Shown piece by piece: positions 8,605-18,582 of a DNA stretch of 64,000 nucleotides. The stretch comes from Shewanella marina JCM 15074 (lineage in GTDB: Bacteria > Pseudomonadota > Gammaproteobacteria > Enterobacterales > Shewanellaceae): positions 1 to 64,000 of the forward strand of contig NZ_BALM01000023.1 in NCBI RefSeq assembly GCF_000614975.1, in the 5' to 3' direction. How positions within the stretch are numbered: the stretch's first letter is position 1; every line of letters begins with the position of its first letter. The position numbers and the translations under genes were made by a program. The notes beneath the pieces were generated by a model, which saw only the letters and a list, made by a program, of their open reading frames with translations, made no database searches and was not told where the DNA came from.

Positions 8605-11400
8605 TTATAGCAAAAACTTAGCTGCATCAGCTTTAAACTGAGTGATATCATCAATGTATTTACTTGATGGGATACTTGGTTCATTACGATGTTCAACACC
8701 TGTTGATGTCAGGATTAGACGATCTGGCTGGCTTGGTCGCATCTTCTGCATGGTTAACTTAATCAAATCAGCACGTTCAAGTGATTCGATATGGCTTGCC
8801 ACCAATTCACGTTGATTGAATTGGTAATCTTTATTACCAATACTGCCCCAAAAACGTTGGCTACTGGCTTTTAAGTTGGTATCACGCTCAAGCAGTTGCT
8901 GAACTAAGCCTTGTTTAGTGGTGAGCCATTGCTGATCGGTGATTTGCAATAATGCGTAAGTAAAGTCAGCAATAAACTCATCAATAGCCTTGAGTAATTG
9001 CAATGGTGAGGCGGTAGGAGACTGAATATAAAAGATCATCCCCGGGTGTCTATTTAACGGTAAATATCCGGTGCCCACCATATAGCCTAGCTGTTTTTCG
9101 GTACGTAATTCATGGTAAAACGTCGAAGACATGGTGTGGTTTAGTAGCGCATATAAAGCCATCTGTTTGCTGTTAGCTTGCTGCGCCTGATAGTAAACAA
9201 TAATGGCACTATCTTGATGTTCAACTTGTATGTCTCTGAGTAAACTGCCGTAACCGGCGAGGTTAATCAGTTCTCGTTTTGCCTCATCACTGGGTTGGCT
9301 AACAATGCTCAGTAATTGCTGTAAGTTTTTACCAAAACGAGCCGCTTCTTTTCGTGGGTAATTTCCATACAATAACCCTTCTACATGAATTGCTTGGTAA
9401 AATTCATCAATATGCTGATAGAGATCTGCAAGTGTAGATTCTGCTAATAGCGCCGCTAATTTTTCAGGCTCATAATTACTCTTTTGTAAGGTAACCGTTA
9501 AGCTGGTAAATAGTTGCGAGATCGGTTTAGCTTGCTTCTGATTATGCCAACTTTCCAGTAACTGTTTTTTAATTAAATCAAAACGTTCTTGGCTAAAATC
9601 ACGCAAGCGCGCCTTACTAATGATTAATTCTAAAAGTTGTTCTTGTTTACCCGTAAAGCCGCTTAAATGGAGAGTAATACCGCCTTGATGAGGGTAGATA
9701 TTGTAACCCAGACCGGCAACTTCAGCTTGGTAGGTATATTCCACTAAGTAGTCGAGTAGTATTTCAACATATAAACGCGTGAGTGCGGCATGTTTTGGCG
9801 TTTGGCTTGCCTGTATTGAGTCAATAGATAGGTATATATGACCTTTAGGCACATTAAATGTGTCATCTTTTTTATGCCAAATTCGGTATCCTGCGCCTTC
9901 AGTCGCAATTTGTGGAATTGCAGAATCACTGCTTTCTTCAAAAACTTCTGCATCACTGATGATAAAAGGATTTGGGGCTGATAATTGCAGTTCTGCTCTT
10001 GGGGTGAGGTTGCGCCATTGGGCTAGTCTTTCAGGTTCAATTGCACTGATAGAATAGGGGGTGTCGTACCATGCTGCTTGTTGTGGGTGGGCTAACTCTT
10101 GTTTTTTACCCACTAACTCAAGTCGCATATTGTCAACATTCATTAAATCCAGCAATGCTTGAGTTTGCTCATGCAGCAGGCCATCCATGCGGTAATCACC
10201 ATAAAGTACATCGCTCATTGGATAGTGGTGCATATTAATGCTGAGGTGGCTGGCTAAATCTTGAGGATTAATTTTCTCTTGGTACTTAAAAGCAAGCTTT
10301 AATAAGTTAGCACGCTCATCGTATCGCCATGCTTCAATGCCCTGCTGCTTAATAAGCGCTAAAAATTCAAATGTGAGTTGGATGACGAGATCAACTTGCT
10401 GCCAGCCCTCGTCTGTCAAATGAATACTGATCGAATAATTTTTAAAGTTATAGCCACTCACTCCGCCGCCAGCAGAAAGTTGGTCTGCCAGTTGTAGCTC
10501 TTTTAAATTCGCTAATAAACTGCCATTACTCTCATTACCTAAAATGTGGCTAAGATAGGTGAGCGGTTTATTTTGATAAAACTGATCAATATTGGGCAAA
10601 TTAAAACTGATGGTGAGTCGCTGTTGCGTTTTAAGTGGAATAATATTGATTTGTTGAGTTAATTGCGGCGCCGCTAATAATGGCACATTGGGGTACTGTT
10701 TAGTAATCTGACGATTAACGATGGCACCAAAATATTGCTGTGCTAATTGGGCAAGCTTATCAAGCGCAACAGGGGCGACAATACATAAGCGCATTAAATT
10801 GGCGCTATAATGTTGCTGGTAAAAGTTAAGCACTTCGTCTTTTAATTGCTGCTGTTCACCCGCTAACGTGGTTAGGTTACCCACTGAGAATTTTGAAAAA
10901 GGGTGTTGTTGATTAACACTTTCTTTTAGTACTTGGTAGCTGCGGCGTACATCATCTTTTAATTTGAGGCTAAATTCAGACTCGATGGCATGCCTTTCAC
11001 GATCAACTAGGTCGATATCAAATGAGGGGGCAATAAAAAACTGACTAAAGCGATCGAGTGACGGTTCCAATACATCAGGGTTAATACTGTAGAAAAAGTT
11101 GGTATGTTCGGTACCAGTCCACGCATTGTGATTACCACCAAATTGATTAATAAATTGGTGATACTCTTCGGCAGCGGGGTATTTTTCAGTACCAAGAAAT
11201 AACATGTGCTCAAGAAAATGGGCCATGCCTGGACGTTCAATAGGATCATCAAAGTGACCCACATTTACTGCAATGGATGCTGCAGCTTGTTCTGCATTCA
11301 TATCTTCGACAAGCAATACCTGTAGTTGATTATCCAGAGTTAAGTATTGGTATTGACGTGAGTCATTGGGGCTCTTTTTTATGAGAATAGAATCAGACAA
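8605..11400 (-). CDS. M16 zinc metalloprotease (insulinase/pitrilysin family)
   Basis: A peptidase of about 931 residues with the inverted zinc motif HFLEH at 61-65, preceded by the conserved GHFDDPIERPGMA and followed by NAWTGTEHTNFF. Full length and domain order match protease III (PtrA)-like M16A enzymes, which degrade small peptides. I see no signal peptide, so a cytoplasmic location is likelier than the periplasm of E. coli PtrA. I prefer the TTG at 11400 because GGAG sits seven bases upstream. A longer TTG start at 11442 would add 14 residues without an obvious ribosome site. Confidence 0.9.
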   Translation of the reverse strand: MSDSILIKKSPNDSRQYQYLTLDNQLQVLLVEDMNAEQAAASIAVNVGHFDDPIERPGMAHFLEHMLFLGTEKYPAAEEYHQFINQFGGNHNAWTGTEHTNFFYSINPDVLEPSLDRFSQFFIAPSFDIDLVDRERHAIESEFSLKLKDDVRRSYQVLKESVNQQHPFSKFSVGNLTTLAGEQQQLKDEVLNFYQQHYSANLMRLCIVAPVALDKLAQLAQQYFGAIVNRQITKQYPNVPLLAAPQLTQQINIIPLKTQQRLTISFNLPNIDQFYQNKPLTYLSHILGNESNGSLLANLKELQLADQLSAGGGVSGYNFKNYSISIHLTDEGWQQVDLVIQLTFEFLALIKQQGIEAWRYDERANLLKLAFKYQEKINPQDLASHLSINMHHYPMSDVLYGDYRMDGLLHEQTQALLDLMNVDNMRLELVGKKQELAHPQQAAWYDTPYSISAIEPERLAQWRNLTPRAELQLSAPNPFIISDAEVFEESSDSAIPQIATEGAGYRIWHKKDDTFNVPKGHIYLSIDSIQASQTPKHAALTRLYVEILLDYLVEYTYQAEVAGLGYNIYPHQGGITLHLSGFTGKQEQLLELIISKARLRDFSQERFDLIKKQLLESWHNQKQAKPISQLFTSLTVTLQKSNYEPEKLAALLAESTLADLYQHIDEFYQAIHVEGLLYGNYPRKEAARFGKNLQQLLSIVSQPSDEAKRELINLAGYGSLLRDIQVEHQDSAIIVYYQAQQANSKQMALYALLNHTMSSTFYHELRTEKQLGYMVGTGYLPLNRHPGMIFYIQSPTASPLQLLKAIDEFIADFTYALLQITDQQWLTTKQGLVQQLLERDTNLKASSQRFWGSIGNKDYQFNQRELVASHIESLERADLIKLTMQKMRPSQPDRLILTSTGVEHRNEPSIPSSKYIDDITQFKADAAKFLL

Positions 11401-11471
11401 ACAGTATCTCCATGAATGATGTAAATTGATTTTCCTAATCAATTACAAATGGTTAGATAAATATTATAACG

Positions 11472-11501
11472 ATAAATTATATACCTATAAATTATATACC
11501 T
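11472..11501. repeat. two perfect tandem copies of a 15 bp unit
   Basis: ATAAATTATATACCT occurs twice head-to-tail without a mismatch. It is AT-rich and lies upstream of the M16 gene. It may be a simple slippage duplication. Confidence 0.8.
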
Positions 11502-11594
11502 AAATATCCATTTTAGTGTGACAAATACAAGCCATTTCTTACATTTTATCTGTTCAATCTTAGCAATTGTACGCACAGGCAGACAATACATCGA

Positions 11595-11639
11595 ATACCT
11601 AAACAACTTGAATTCTGCAACTTCAAGTCGTTTGGATAT
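11595..11639. repeat. REP-like palindromic element
   Basis: Two 18 bp arms (ATACCTAAACAACTTGAA and TTCAAGTCGTTTGGATAT) are inverted copies matching at about 14 of 18 positions around a 9 nt loop. The inner ACTTGAA/TTCAAGT stem is perfect. Similar intergenic palindromes are, as I recall, dispersed in Shewanella and Vibrio genomes. Only this copy is visible here. Confidence 0.55.
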
Positions 11640-11756
11640 ATACATATTGATCGTGATTGTCGTTTTTAGCAAATAACAATTCGAGCTTATTGTTTTTTTT
11701 ATAGTGAGATTAACCTACAATGCGCAGATAACAGCTAGCATAATGAACATTAATAT

Positions 11757-12227
11757 ATGCAATTATTTCTAATGCGTCACGGTGAAGCCCAATTAATGGC
11801 GGCAAGTGATCGTGAGCGAGCCCTGACTCTTGATGGGCAGCAACAAACAAGTAAAGTGGGTCAATGGCTTTTACAACAGCATGTTAATTTTGACTTAATA
11901 CTTGTGAGTCCTTATTTAAGGGCGCAACAAAGTTGGCAATTACTCGCGCCCCTTTTTGGGGAAGATAAACAAGTATTAACCTGTGAAGAGCTAACGCCAG
12001 ATGCGGACCCAAGCCGCGCAGTGGATCTGTTGCTTGCCTATGGCGAACATTATCAGGCAAAACAGGTGTTGGTCTTAGCGCATATGCCTTTATTAGGTTA
12101 TATGGTGTCAGATTTAGTGATGGGCAGTGAGCCACCATTATTTGCCACATCAGGTATCGCATTGATTGAGCCTAATCAGCAGTTAAGACAGCTTTCTTGG
12201 TTATATACACCTTATAACTTAGCTTAA
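11757..12227 (+). CDS. sixA: phosphohistidine phosphatase SixA
   Basis: A 156-residue histidine-phosphatase-superfamily protein with the RHG triad at residues 7-9 (LMRHGEAQ) and a second catalytic His in VLAHMPLLG. SixA dephosphorylates histidine phosphotransfer domains such as that of ArcB and, in E. coli, the nitrogen PTS. It starts at ATG 11757. Its location beside smrB, fadIJ and aroC agrees with the E. coli neighbourhood. Confidence 0.9.
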   Translation: MQLFLMRHGEAQLMAASDRERALTLDGQQQTSKVGQWLLQQHVNFDLILVSPYLRAQQSWQLLAPLFGEDKQVLTCEELTPDADPSRAVDLLLAYGEHYQAKQVLVLAHMPLLGYMVSDLVMGSEPPLFATSGIALIEPNQQLRQLSWLYTPYNLA

Positions 12228-12256
12228 AAAACAGCGTCAATTGACGCTGTTTTTTT
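12225..12256. terminator. bidirectional terminator between sixA and smrB
   Basis: A perfect palindrome ACAGCGTCAATTGACGCTGT flanked by A6 and T-run serves both convergent genes. Confidence 0.9.
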
Positions 12257-12289
12257 GTTATGCTCGATCATCTTTTTATAGGATAGATG

Positions 12290-12817
12290 TTAACGACGGT
12301 GAGGCTCATCACCAATATCGACCAATACCAATAAGGCCGCATCGCCGCCCCATTCTTTAGAGGCTTGGTGGAAGGCTTTTACTTGCGGATGCTGAGCTAA
12401 CCACATTGGTGTCTGCTGTTTTAAAATACCCAAACCATGACCATGCATTACACAGCAGCATTGAATGCTCTGTTTTACGCAAGCTTGAATTAATGCGGCA
12501 ATTTCAAGCTTGGCTTCGCTTTGTCTGAGTCCATGTAAATCGAGTAACAAATCAGGTTGATAATCACCGCGACGCAAGAGTTTTAATTCGCGGCTTTCTA
12601 CATCTTCGCGGCGCCAACGCATCGCACCTTCTGTTGGAAGCAAAGGCTGATAAGTATCAGAAAAAAAGCTACCTACATCTTGTTGTTGCTGTTTCTCTTC
12701 TAATAACCGTTTCTCTTTTGCGGCTGGACGAAAATGAATTTTGTCCTGATTCAGAGGCTTAATGCCATCAATAAGTTGTAAAAACTCAAGTTTATCGTCA
12801 TCGGGAATATGGGTCAT
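12290..12817 (-). CDS. smrB: Smr-domain endonuclease SmrB (ribosome rescue factor)
   Basis: A 175-residue Smr-domain protein. The domain begins with LLLDLHGLRQSEAK and contains the catalytic loop MHGHGLGILKQQTPMWL, near-identical in pattern to E. coli SmrB. SmrB cleaves mRNA at collided ribosomes. The ORF is open upstream to 12877, but ATG 12817 (MTHIPDDDKLEF) gives the usual family length. It is divergent from prmB, as in E. coli. Confidence 0.93.
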   Translation of the reverse strand: MTHIPDDDKLEFLQLIDGIKPLNQDKIHFRPAAKEKRLLEEKQQQQDVGSFFSDTYQPLLPTEGAMRWRREDVESRELKLLRRGDYQPDLLLDLHGLRQSEAKLEIAALIQACVKQSIQCCCVMHGHGLGILKQQTPMWLAQHPQVKAFHQASKEWGGDAALLVLVDIGDEPHRR

Positions 12818-12987
12818 AGAATTATCATTACTTAAGTTAATAGTGGCCGTTTTTATAGGCATTAGCGCAAAATACACACGAATTAGTGCGAGTCATCGTT
12901 TAAATTATACTATAGCGCCTATCAAATAGTATTGAAATTTATCGACTTCAGTTACAATGCGCTAGAGTCGTTTTGCTGGAGTAAGTT

Positions 12988-13932
12988 TTGGATAAAATAT
13001 TTGTAGATGAAGCCGTTACTGAATTACGGACAATCGGTGACATGTTGCGCTGGGCAGTAAGTCGCTTTAATGATGCTAATATCTATTATGGTCATGGTAC
13101 TGATAATGCTTGGGACGAGGCAATTGCCTTAGTTTTTCACGCATTACACCTACCAGATTCTTTAGGCCATGAAGTGATTCATGCCAATTTAACAAGCAGT
13201 GAAAAACACAAGATTGTTGAGTTGATCATCCGTCGCGTGCAAGAGCGTTTACCAGTACCTTATCTCACTAATAAAGCTTATTTTGCTGGCTTAGAATATT
13301 ATGTTGATGAGCGCGTATTAGTGCCAAGATCACCAATCGCGGAAATGATAGCCAATGGTTTTAGCCCATGGTTATATAACAAAAACATTACCCGTGTAAT
13401 GGATCTTTGTACTGGCAGTGGCTGTATTGCGATTGCTTGTGCGCATGAATTTGAGAACGCAGAAGTTGATGCACTGGATATCAGTGAAGATGCTTTAGAA
13501 GTTGCTCAAATAAATATTGAAACTCACGATGTGATGGATCGTGTATTCCCAATGCAGTCAGATTTATTTAGTGCAGTGCCACGTGGCCCGCAATATGATT
13601 TGATTGTATCGAACCCACCGTATGTTGATGCTGATGACTTGGCTGATATGCCAGAAGAGTACCAACATGAACCTGAAATTGGTTTAGGTTCTGGCCGTGA
13701 CGGTCTAGATTTGACCAAGCGCATTTTAGCCAATGCTGCTGACTACCTAACCGAAGACGGTGTATTAGTGGTTGAAGTGGGTAACTCAATGGTGCATTTA
13801 ATGGCGCAATATCCAGATGTGCCATTTACTTGGGTAAGTTTTGAAAATGGCGGTGACGGCGTGTTTGTATTAACGCGTGATCAACTGCTCGAAAATGAAT
13901 CATTATTTGCCATCTATAAAGATGAACAATAA
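12988..13932 (+). CDS. prmB: ribosomal protein L3 N5-glutamine methyltransferase PrmB
   Basis: A 314-residue class I methyltransferase. SAM motif [10 protein letters not shown] is at 139-148 and the glutamine-binding NPPY at 209-212. The E. coli enzyme has 310 residues. It methylates a glutamine of ribosomal protein L3. Start is TTG 12988, chosen because GGAG lies seven bases upstream; the conserved N-terminus then reads [20 protein letters not shown]. Confidence 0.94.
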   Translation: MDKIFVDEAVTELRTIGDMLRWAVSRFNDANIYYGHGTDNAWDEAIALVFHALHLPDSLGHEVIHANLTSSEKHKIVELIIRRVQERLPVPYLTNKAYFAGLEYYVDERVLVPRSPIAEMIANGFSPWLYNKNITRVMDLCTGSGCIAIACAHEFENAEVDALDISEDALEVAQINIETHDVMDRVFPMQSDLFSAVPRGPQYDLIVSNPPYVDADDLADMPEEYQHEPEIGLGSGRDGLDLTKRILANAADYLTEDGVLVVEVGNSMVHLMAQYPDVPFTWVSFENGGDGVFVLTRDQLLENESLFAIYKDEQ

Positions 13933-13963
13933 CCGATTTTTTTGATAGTCTGTAAAGACAGTT

Positions 13964-13998
13964 AAAAAGCCTTTTCGCGAAAGCAAAAGGCTTTTTTT
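13964..13998 (+). terminator. intrinsic terminator after prmB
   Basis: AAAGCCTTTT / AAAAGGCTTT stem with CGCGAAAGC loop and T7 tail. Confidence 0.9.
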
Positions 13999-14033
13999 AA
14001 ATATAAAAATTAAAATAAGAGGCGTTTGAGCGC

Positions 14034-15126
14034 ATGTCTGGAAATAGTATTGGTCAAAACTTTGTTGTAACCACCTTTGGCGAGAGTCATGGCGTAGCCT
14101 TAGGATGTATTATTGATGGTTGTCCCCCTGGTTTAGAGATTTCAGTTGCCGATCTGCAATTGGATTTAGATCGCCGTAAGCCAGGCACGTCACGTTATAC
14201 CACTGCAAGACGCGAAGCCGATGAAGTGCAAATTTTGTCAGGTGTATTTGAAGGGGTTACCACTGGCACCTCAATTGGTTTATTAATTAATAATACCGAT
14301 CAGCGCAGTCAAGATTACTCCAATATTAAAGACTTGTTCCGTCCCGGTCATGCCGATTACACCTACCAACAAAAATATGGCCAACGCGATTATCGTGGTG
14401 GTGGCCGTTCATCAGCACGCGAAACCGCAATGCGAGTTGCTGCTGGCGCAGTCGCTAAAAAATATTTACGTGCAGTGCATGGCATTGAAATCCATGGTTA
14501 CCTATCACAGTTAGGCCGATTTGTGCCGAGCAGATTGATTTTGCGCAAATAGAACAAAACCCATTTTTCTTTCCTGATGCCGACAAATTAGAGGCATTGG
14601 ACGAATATATGCGTGAGCTTAAAAAGTCAGGCGATTCCATTGGTGCCAAAGTGTCAGTGGTGGCAACCAATGTGCCCGTTGGCCTAGGTGAACCTGTATT
14701 TGATCGTTTAGATGCTGATATTGCCCACGCGTTAATGGGCATTAATGCCGTTAAAGGAGTTGAGATAGGCGATGGCTTTGCGTGATTAATCAAAAAGGCT
14801 CTGAACATCGCGATCTCATGTATTTAGATGGCTTTGCCTCAAACCATGCTGGTGGCGTGTTGGGTGGCATATCATCAGGTCAGCCAATTGTGGCGCATAT
14901 GGCATTAAAGCCGACTTCAAGTATTAGCGTGCCGGGTGACAGTATTACCCGTGATGGTAAAACTGCAGAAGTGGTGACCAAAGGGCGCCATGATCCATGT
15001 GTGGGCATTCGCGCCGTACCCATTGCAGAAGCCATGTTAGCCATTGTATTAATGGATCATTTATTACGTCACCGAGCTCAAAATCAAGGTGTATCCAGTT
15101 CAACCCCTGTGTTAGGAATGCGTTAA
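14034..15126 (+). CDS. aroC: chorismate synthase AroC, two frameshifts
   Basis: Last enzyme of the shikimate pathway, converting EPSP to chorismate with reduced FMN; expected length about 364 residues. The N-terminus [20 protein letters not shown] and signature [14 protein letters not shown] plus [11 protein letters not shown] are intact. Two breaks interrupt it. At 14516-14517 a GGCC lacks one C: the next frame continues [20 protein letters not shown]. At about 14781, after IGDGFA, one base is lost and the next frame reads [12 protein letters not shown] to the C-terminus [10 protein letters not shown]. Both flanks are perfectly conserved, so sequencing error is the likely cause. Confidence 0.93.
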
Positions 15127-16307
15127 TGCCGCGAACCTTGTCGAGTGAGCAACAACTGCGTTGGCTACGTGCTTGTTACTTTTTCTTTTTTGCCATATTA
15201 GGCGTGATGGTGCCTTATCTTGGTGTATTTTTTGATAGCCGTGGTTTTAATGCCGCGGAAATTGGATTCTTATTAGCTATTTTGATGGCGACTCGCATTA
15301 TTGCACCGAACCTATGGGCGCTGGTGGCAGATAGAACCGGGATGCGCTCAGAGCTGATTAAAATCGGCGCAGCCACAGCGGCGTTGACCTATGTGAGCTT
15401 CTTTTATGAAGGCAGCTTTACCTATTTAGCGATCAGTTTAGCTATTTATACCTTTTTTTGGAACGCCATTTTAGCTCAGCTAGAAGTGATCACCCTTGAG
15501 ACGCTAGGAGAACAATCCACACGTTATGGTGCGATTCGTAGTTGGGGCAGTGTTGGTTATATTGTACTAGTGGTCGGTGCAGGCCTTGCTATTAGCGAGT
15601 GGGGGCCTTGGGTGGTGCCTTATATTGGTATGAGCCTATTTTTAGGGATGCTGCTATGTGCCATGCCATTGCCAGCTAATCGGGCGGCAGTGGTAGATAA
15701 AGCATCGCGTAAACCTCTTAGCCTTAATCGCAATATGTGGATTTTTCTGTTTTCCGCCATGCTATTACAAATGAGTGCCGGGCCATTTTATGGTTTCTTT
15801 GTGCTCTATTTAAAACAAGCCGGTTATACCGAAGCTGTCGCTGGGGTATTTGTTGCGTTTGGTGTACTTGCTGAAATCATTATGTTTATGTTTGCACCGC
15901 GCTTATTAGAAAAATTCGACGTGGTCACACTGCTCGCCGTCAGTATCGGTTTGACTGTATTACGTTGGCTATTAATGGCCTTTGGCGTGGACAGTCCATG
16001 GCTGATTGGTTTAAGCCAATTGTTGCATGCATTTACCTTTGGATTAGTACACGCAGCGTCAATTCAATTTGTATTCCAACAGTTTGATATTAGCCATCGC
16101 AGCCAAGGGCAGGCGCTGTATGCCAGTTTAAGCTTTGGTGTGGGCGGCGCATTAGGTACTTGGATTTGTGGCATGATTTGGGGGGATGGAAGCGGTGCCA
16201 TGTGGACTTGGATTTTTGCAGCTGTGTGCGCATTATTTTCATTAATCACTATTTTGTTAGTGCCACATCATCGCAATCAACAACCGACATCAGCGTTACA
16301 AGCTTAA
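15126..16307 (+). CDS. MFS transporter (HcaT-like / MFS_1_like family)
   Basis: A 393-residue permease with about 12 hydrophobic segments. Start ATG 15126 overlaps the aroC stop by one base (TAATG), implying coupling. The N-terminal pattern (MVPYLGVFFDSRGFNAAEIG, then APNLWALVADRTG) resembles the HcaT/nucleoside-symporter-like MFS group. Substrate is unknown. Compared with E. coli, it occupies the mepA position downstream of aroC. Confidence 0.85.
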   Translation: MPRTLSSEQQLRWLRACYFFFFAILGVMVPYLGVFFDSRGFNAAEIGFLLAILMATRIIAPNLWALVADRTGMRSELIKIGAATAALTYVSFFYEGSFTYLAISLAIYTFFWNAILAQLEVITLETLGEQSTRYGAIRSWGSVGYIVLVVGAGLAISEWGPWVVPYIGMSLFLGMLLCAMPLPANRAAVVDKASRKPLSLNRNMWIFLFSAMLLQMSAGPFYGFFVLYLKQAGYTEAVAGVFVAFGVLAEIIMFMFAPRLLEKFDVVTLLAVSIGLTVLRWLLMAFGVDSPWLIGLSQLLHAFTFGLVHAASIQFVFQQFDISHRSQGQALYASLSFGVGGALGTWICGMIWGDGSGAMWTWIFAAVCALFSLITILLVPHHRNQQPTSALQA

Positions 16308-16324
16308 CCATATAGGAACAGAAT

Positions 16325-17466
16325 ATGAGCCAAACGGTTTTTCGATTAGGGATATTGATTAACCCTTTAGCTGGACTTGGGGGCAGTGTTGCCCTCAAAG
16401 GCAGTGACGGTGTGGCTAAAGAGGCATTAGCCCAAGGTGCAGTGCCAATGGCCGAGCGCCGTATGCTGCAAGCCTTAACGCCATTACTTAATCAGCGTGA
16501 GCAGATCCATATCTATTGCCCCGCAGGCACCATGGGGGAGAATGTAGTAGCGCAAATGGGCTTTCATTATACCCAAGTCATGCCAGTGGCGAATGACACC
16601 ACTGCTAGTGATACCCAAGCGGCAGTTAAAGCAATTTGTGACCATCAAGTCGATTTACTGTTATTTGCAGGGGGGATGGTACGGCTAGAGATATTGAATC
16701 TGTGGTTGATGAGCAGCAAGTGGTGCTAGGCGTCCCTGCTGGCGTGAAAATTCATTCTGGAGTTTATGCCATTACGCCAAAGGCCGCTGGGCAAGTGGTT
16801 AATATGCTGCTCGATGGCCGTTTAGTCAGTTTAATGGCCGCTGATGTGATGGACATCGATGAAGTGGCTTTTAGGCAAGGGATTGTTAAAGCCAAACGTT
16901 TTGGTGAAATGCAAGTACCAGCCGAACCGCGTTATGTGCAAGCGGTAAAAATGGGCGGTAAAGAGGTTGATGAACTGGTATTAGCCGACATTGCCGCAGA
17001 AGTGGTGTCAGAGCTAGATGATGATTACTACTATGTGATGGGGTCGGGTTCAACGGTTGCAGCAGTGATGGATGAGCTGGGGTTACCCAATACCTTGCTT
17101 GGCGTAGACGTGATTTATCAGCAACAACTTGTTGCTAGTGATGTTACCGCGCAGCAGCTACTCGCCATTACGGCAGATAAACAGGTTAAATTGGTGATTA
17201 CCTTAATTGGCGGCCAAGGGCATATCTTGGGGCGGGGCAATCAGCAGTTATCAGCACCATTTATTCAGCAAATTGGGCGCGATAATATTATTGTTATTGC
17301 CACAAAAACTAAGCTTGAAGCCCTGCAAGGGCGCTCGTTAATTGCTGATAGTGGTGATCCGCTTTTAGATTCTGCGCTGGCAGGTTATTATAAGATAGTT
17401 TGTGGTTATCGTGATTTCGTCATGTATCAAGTGGCGGAGCCGAGTGATGTGGAGTCTACATGTTAG
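16325..17466 (+). CDS. ATP-NAD kinase-like protein (AcoX family), frameshifted
   Basis: A protein of about 380 residues. The N-terminus LGILINPLAGLGGSVALKGS and the diphosphate-binding GGDGTARDI are characteristic of the ATP-NAD/AcoX kinase superfamily. The open frame breaks at the G6 run 16670-16675: adding one G restores FAGGDGTARDIESVVDEQQ and reads into VLGVPAGVKIHSGVYAITPK. Its substrate is uncertain; NAD kinase activity is a family guess. It overlaps yfcL by seven bases. Confidence 0.85.
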
Positions 17467-17726
17467 AAAAGTATGATAATGAATTAGCTGATTGGGTCAG
17501 TTCTGTGCTTGCCAATGGCGACGACGATGCAGTATTTGCAAGTGGCTATTTACAAGGCCATTTTGCGGTAGTGTTATCGCAATTAGAACAACAGTTAGCG
17601 CATGACTTTAACGCACTTGATGCGCAAATGCAGCTTTGTTTAAAGCAGGCGCAATTGGAATTAAACGATCATGATTACCGCTTAGTTGAGCACGCATGGC
17701 AGGAGTTTGCCGCGCGCTTGCAATAA
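17460..17726 (+). CDS. yfcL: YfcL family protein
   Basis: An 88-residue, helix-rich acidic protein. The block DDDAVFASGYLQGHFAVVLS parallels E. coli YfcL ([20 protein letters not shown]). The position also agrees with E. coli, where yfcL lies between aroC and mnmC. Its function is unknown. It is translationally coupled to the preceding kinase-like gene. Confidence 0.88.
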   Translation: MLEKYDNELADWVSSVLANGDDDAVFASGYLQGHFAVVLSQLEQQLAHDFNALDAQMQLCLKQAQLELNDHDYRLVEHAWQEFAARLQ

Positions 17727-17753
17727 TCAGCTATCAGCAGTGATTCGATATTA

Positions 17754-17780
17754 GAAAGGCATCAGATGATGCCTTTTTTG
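17754..17780. terminator. terminator after yfcL, at the edge of the accessory patch
   Basis: AAAGGCATCA / TGATGCCTTTTTT. On the minus strand the A-run continues directly from the GNAT stop, so it may serve both convergent genes. Confidence 0.85.
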
Positions 17781-18338
17781 TTATATTTGATTATATTCAG
17801 TACTTATTAAACCAAAACATTTCAGGTCATGGAATTTATTTTTCCAGTACCCGCTATGTCGCCTTAGTCCTTCTTCTTTGAAACCTACTTTTTTGAGTAC
17901 CGATTCGGAAGCTTTATTATCAGGAATTGTGTCACCTTGAATACGATGTAGTTCACCACAGGGTAACTCTCCATCGAAGGCAGCAGTCACTATTCGATGC
18001 ACAGCCTCTGTTGTATAGCCCACTCCCCAATGTTTCGGAAGTAAATCATATCCAAGTACGGCATTTTTCATTTTAGGGTTCCAACTATTGAAACCACATG
18101 TTCCAATCAGCTCATTCGTTTCTTTTAAGCGAATAGCCCAACGGATACCTGCTTTTTCTTCAAAACGATTGCGGAAGAATGTAATAAGGTTTTGTGCCTG
18201 TGATAATTCACTGAAAGCTTCAAGGTCGTAATATTCGACCACAGACTCATCTGAAAACAGGTCAAAAACACTTTCAGCATCTTGAACTAGTAACTCTGAT
18301 AACCTTAGCCGATTTGTTTCTAATACAGGAAAGTGCAC
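17781..18338 (-). CDS. GNAT family N-acetyltransferase (RimJ/RimL-like)
   Basis: A 185-residue acetyltransferase starting MHFPVLETNRLRLSEL, the typical RimJ/RimL-like opening. The acetyl-CoA loop region is DLLPKHWGVGYTTEAVHRIV, and the IQGDTIPDNKASESVLKKVG segment is the usual C-terminal signature. Substrate is unknown. It is the first gene of the accessory patch, codes opposite to the flanking core genes, and its stop lies in TATAACA, as does that of the methyltransferase upstream. Confidence 0.88.
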   Translation of the reverse strand: MHFPVLETNRLRLSELLVQDAESVFDLFSDESVVEYYDLEAFSELSQAQNLITFFRNRFEEKAGIRWAIRLKETNELIGTCGFNSWNPKMKNAVLGYDLLPKHWGVGYTTEAVHRIVTAAFDGELPCGELHRIQGDTIPDNKASESVLKKVGFKEEGLRRHSGYWKNKFHDLKCFGLISTEYNQI

Positions 18339-18427
18339 TTAATCCTCCGTTAAATATAATGTCCGCTTAAATGAAAATAGTAGTTGGTTAAAATAGGCGG
18401 AAGTAAAACCAATAGTTATTTGTTCTT

Positions 18428-18580
18428 TTAAGTGACTAGTGTACGGCCTTCATAAGCAGTCGAGCTGTTACTTGTTAACGCAAAATAGATCCCGTATATT
18501 GCGAAATTACATGGGAACAGCAAAATTATACTAAGTAAAATCAATACTATTTTTATACCTAAGGATTTGACTTTTTTCAT
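18428..18580 (-). CDS. possible 50-residue membrane peptide
   Basis: An ORF reading MKKVKSLGIKIVLILLSII, then a Cys-containing hydrophobic stretch and a polar tail; it has one predicted TM helix. The frame is open further upstream to 18730, but that part overlaps the methyltransferase and the inverted repeat. No clear ribosome site is seen. It starts three bases beyond an attC-like repeat, as gene-cassette ORFs do. No recognised family. Confidence 0.35.
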   Translation of the reverse strand: MKKVKSLGIKIVLILLSIILLFPCNFAIYGIYFALTSNSSTAYEGRTLVT

Positions 18581-18582
18581 CG

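Larger units (their letters stand above)
11401..11756. other. AT-rich gene-free interval upstream of sixA
   Basis: This stretch holds the 5' regions of the divergent M16 protease and sixA. It contains a two-copy 15 bp tandem repeat and a REP-like stem-loop, both listed separately. A 77-codon minus-strand ORF here has no ribosome site or recognisable product and I consider it spurious. Confidence 0.6.

Noticed and set aside
11439-11672. 77-codon minus-strand ORF upstream of the M16 gene
   Set aside because: AT-rich, overlaps the REP-like palindrome, has no ribosome site and no family resemblance.
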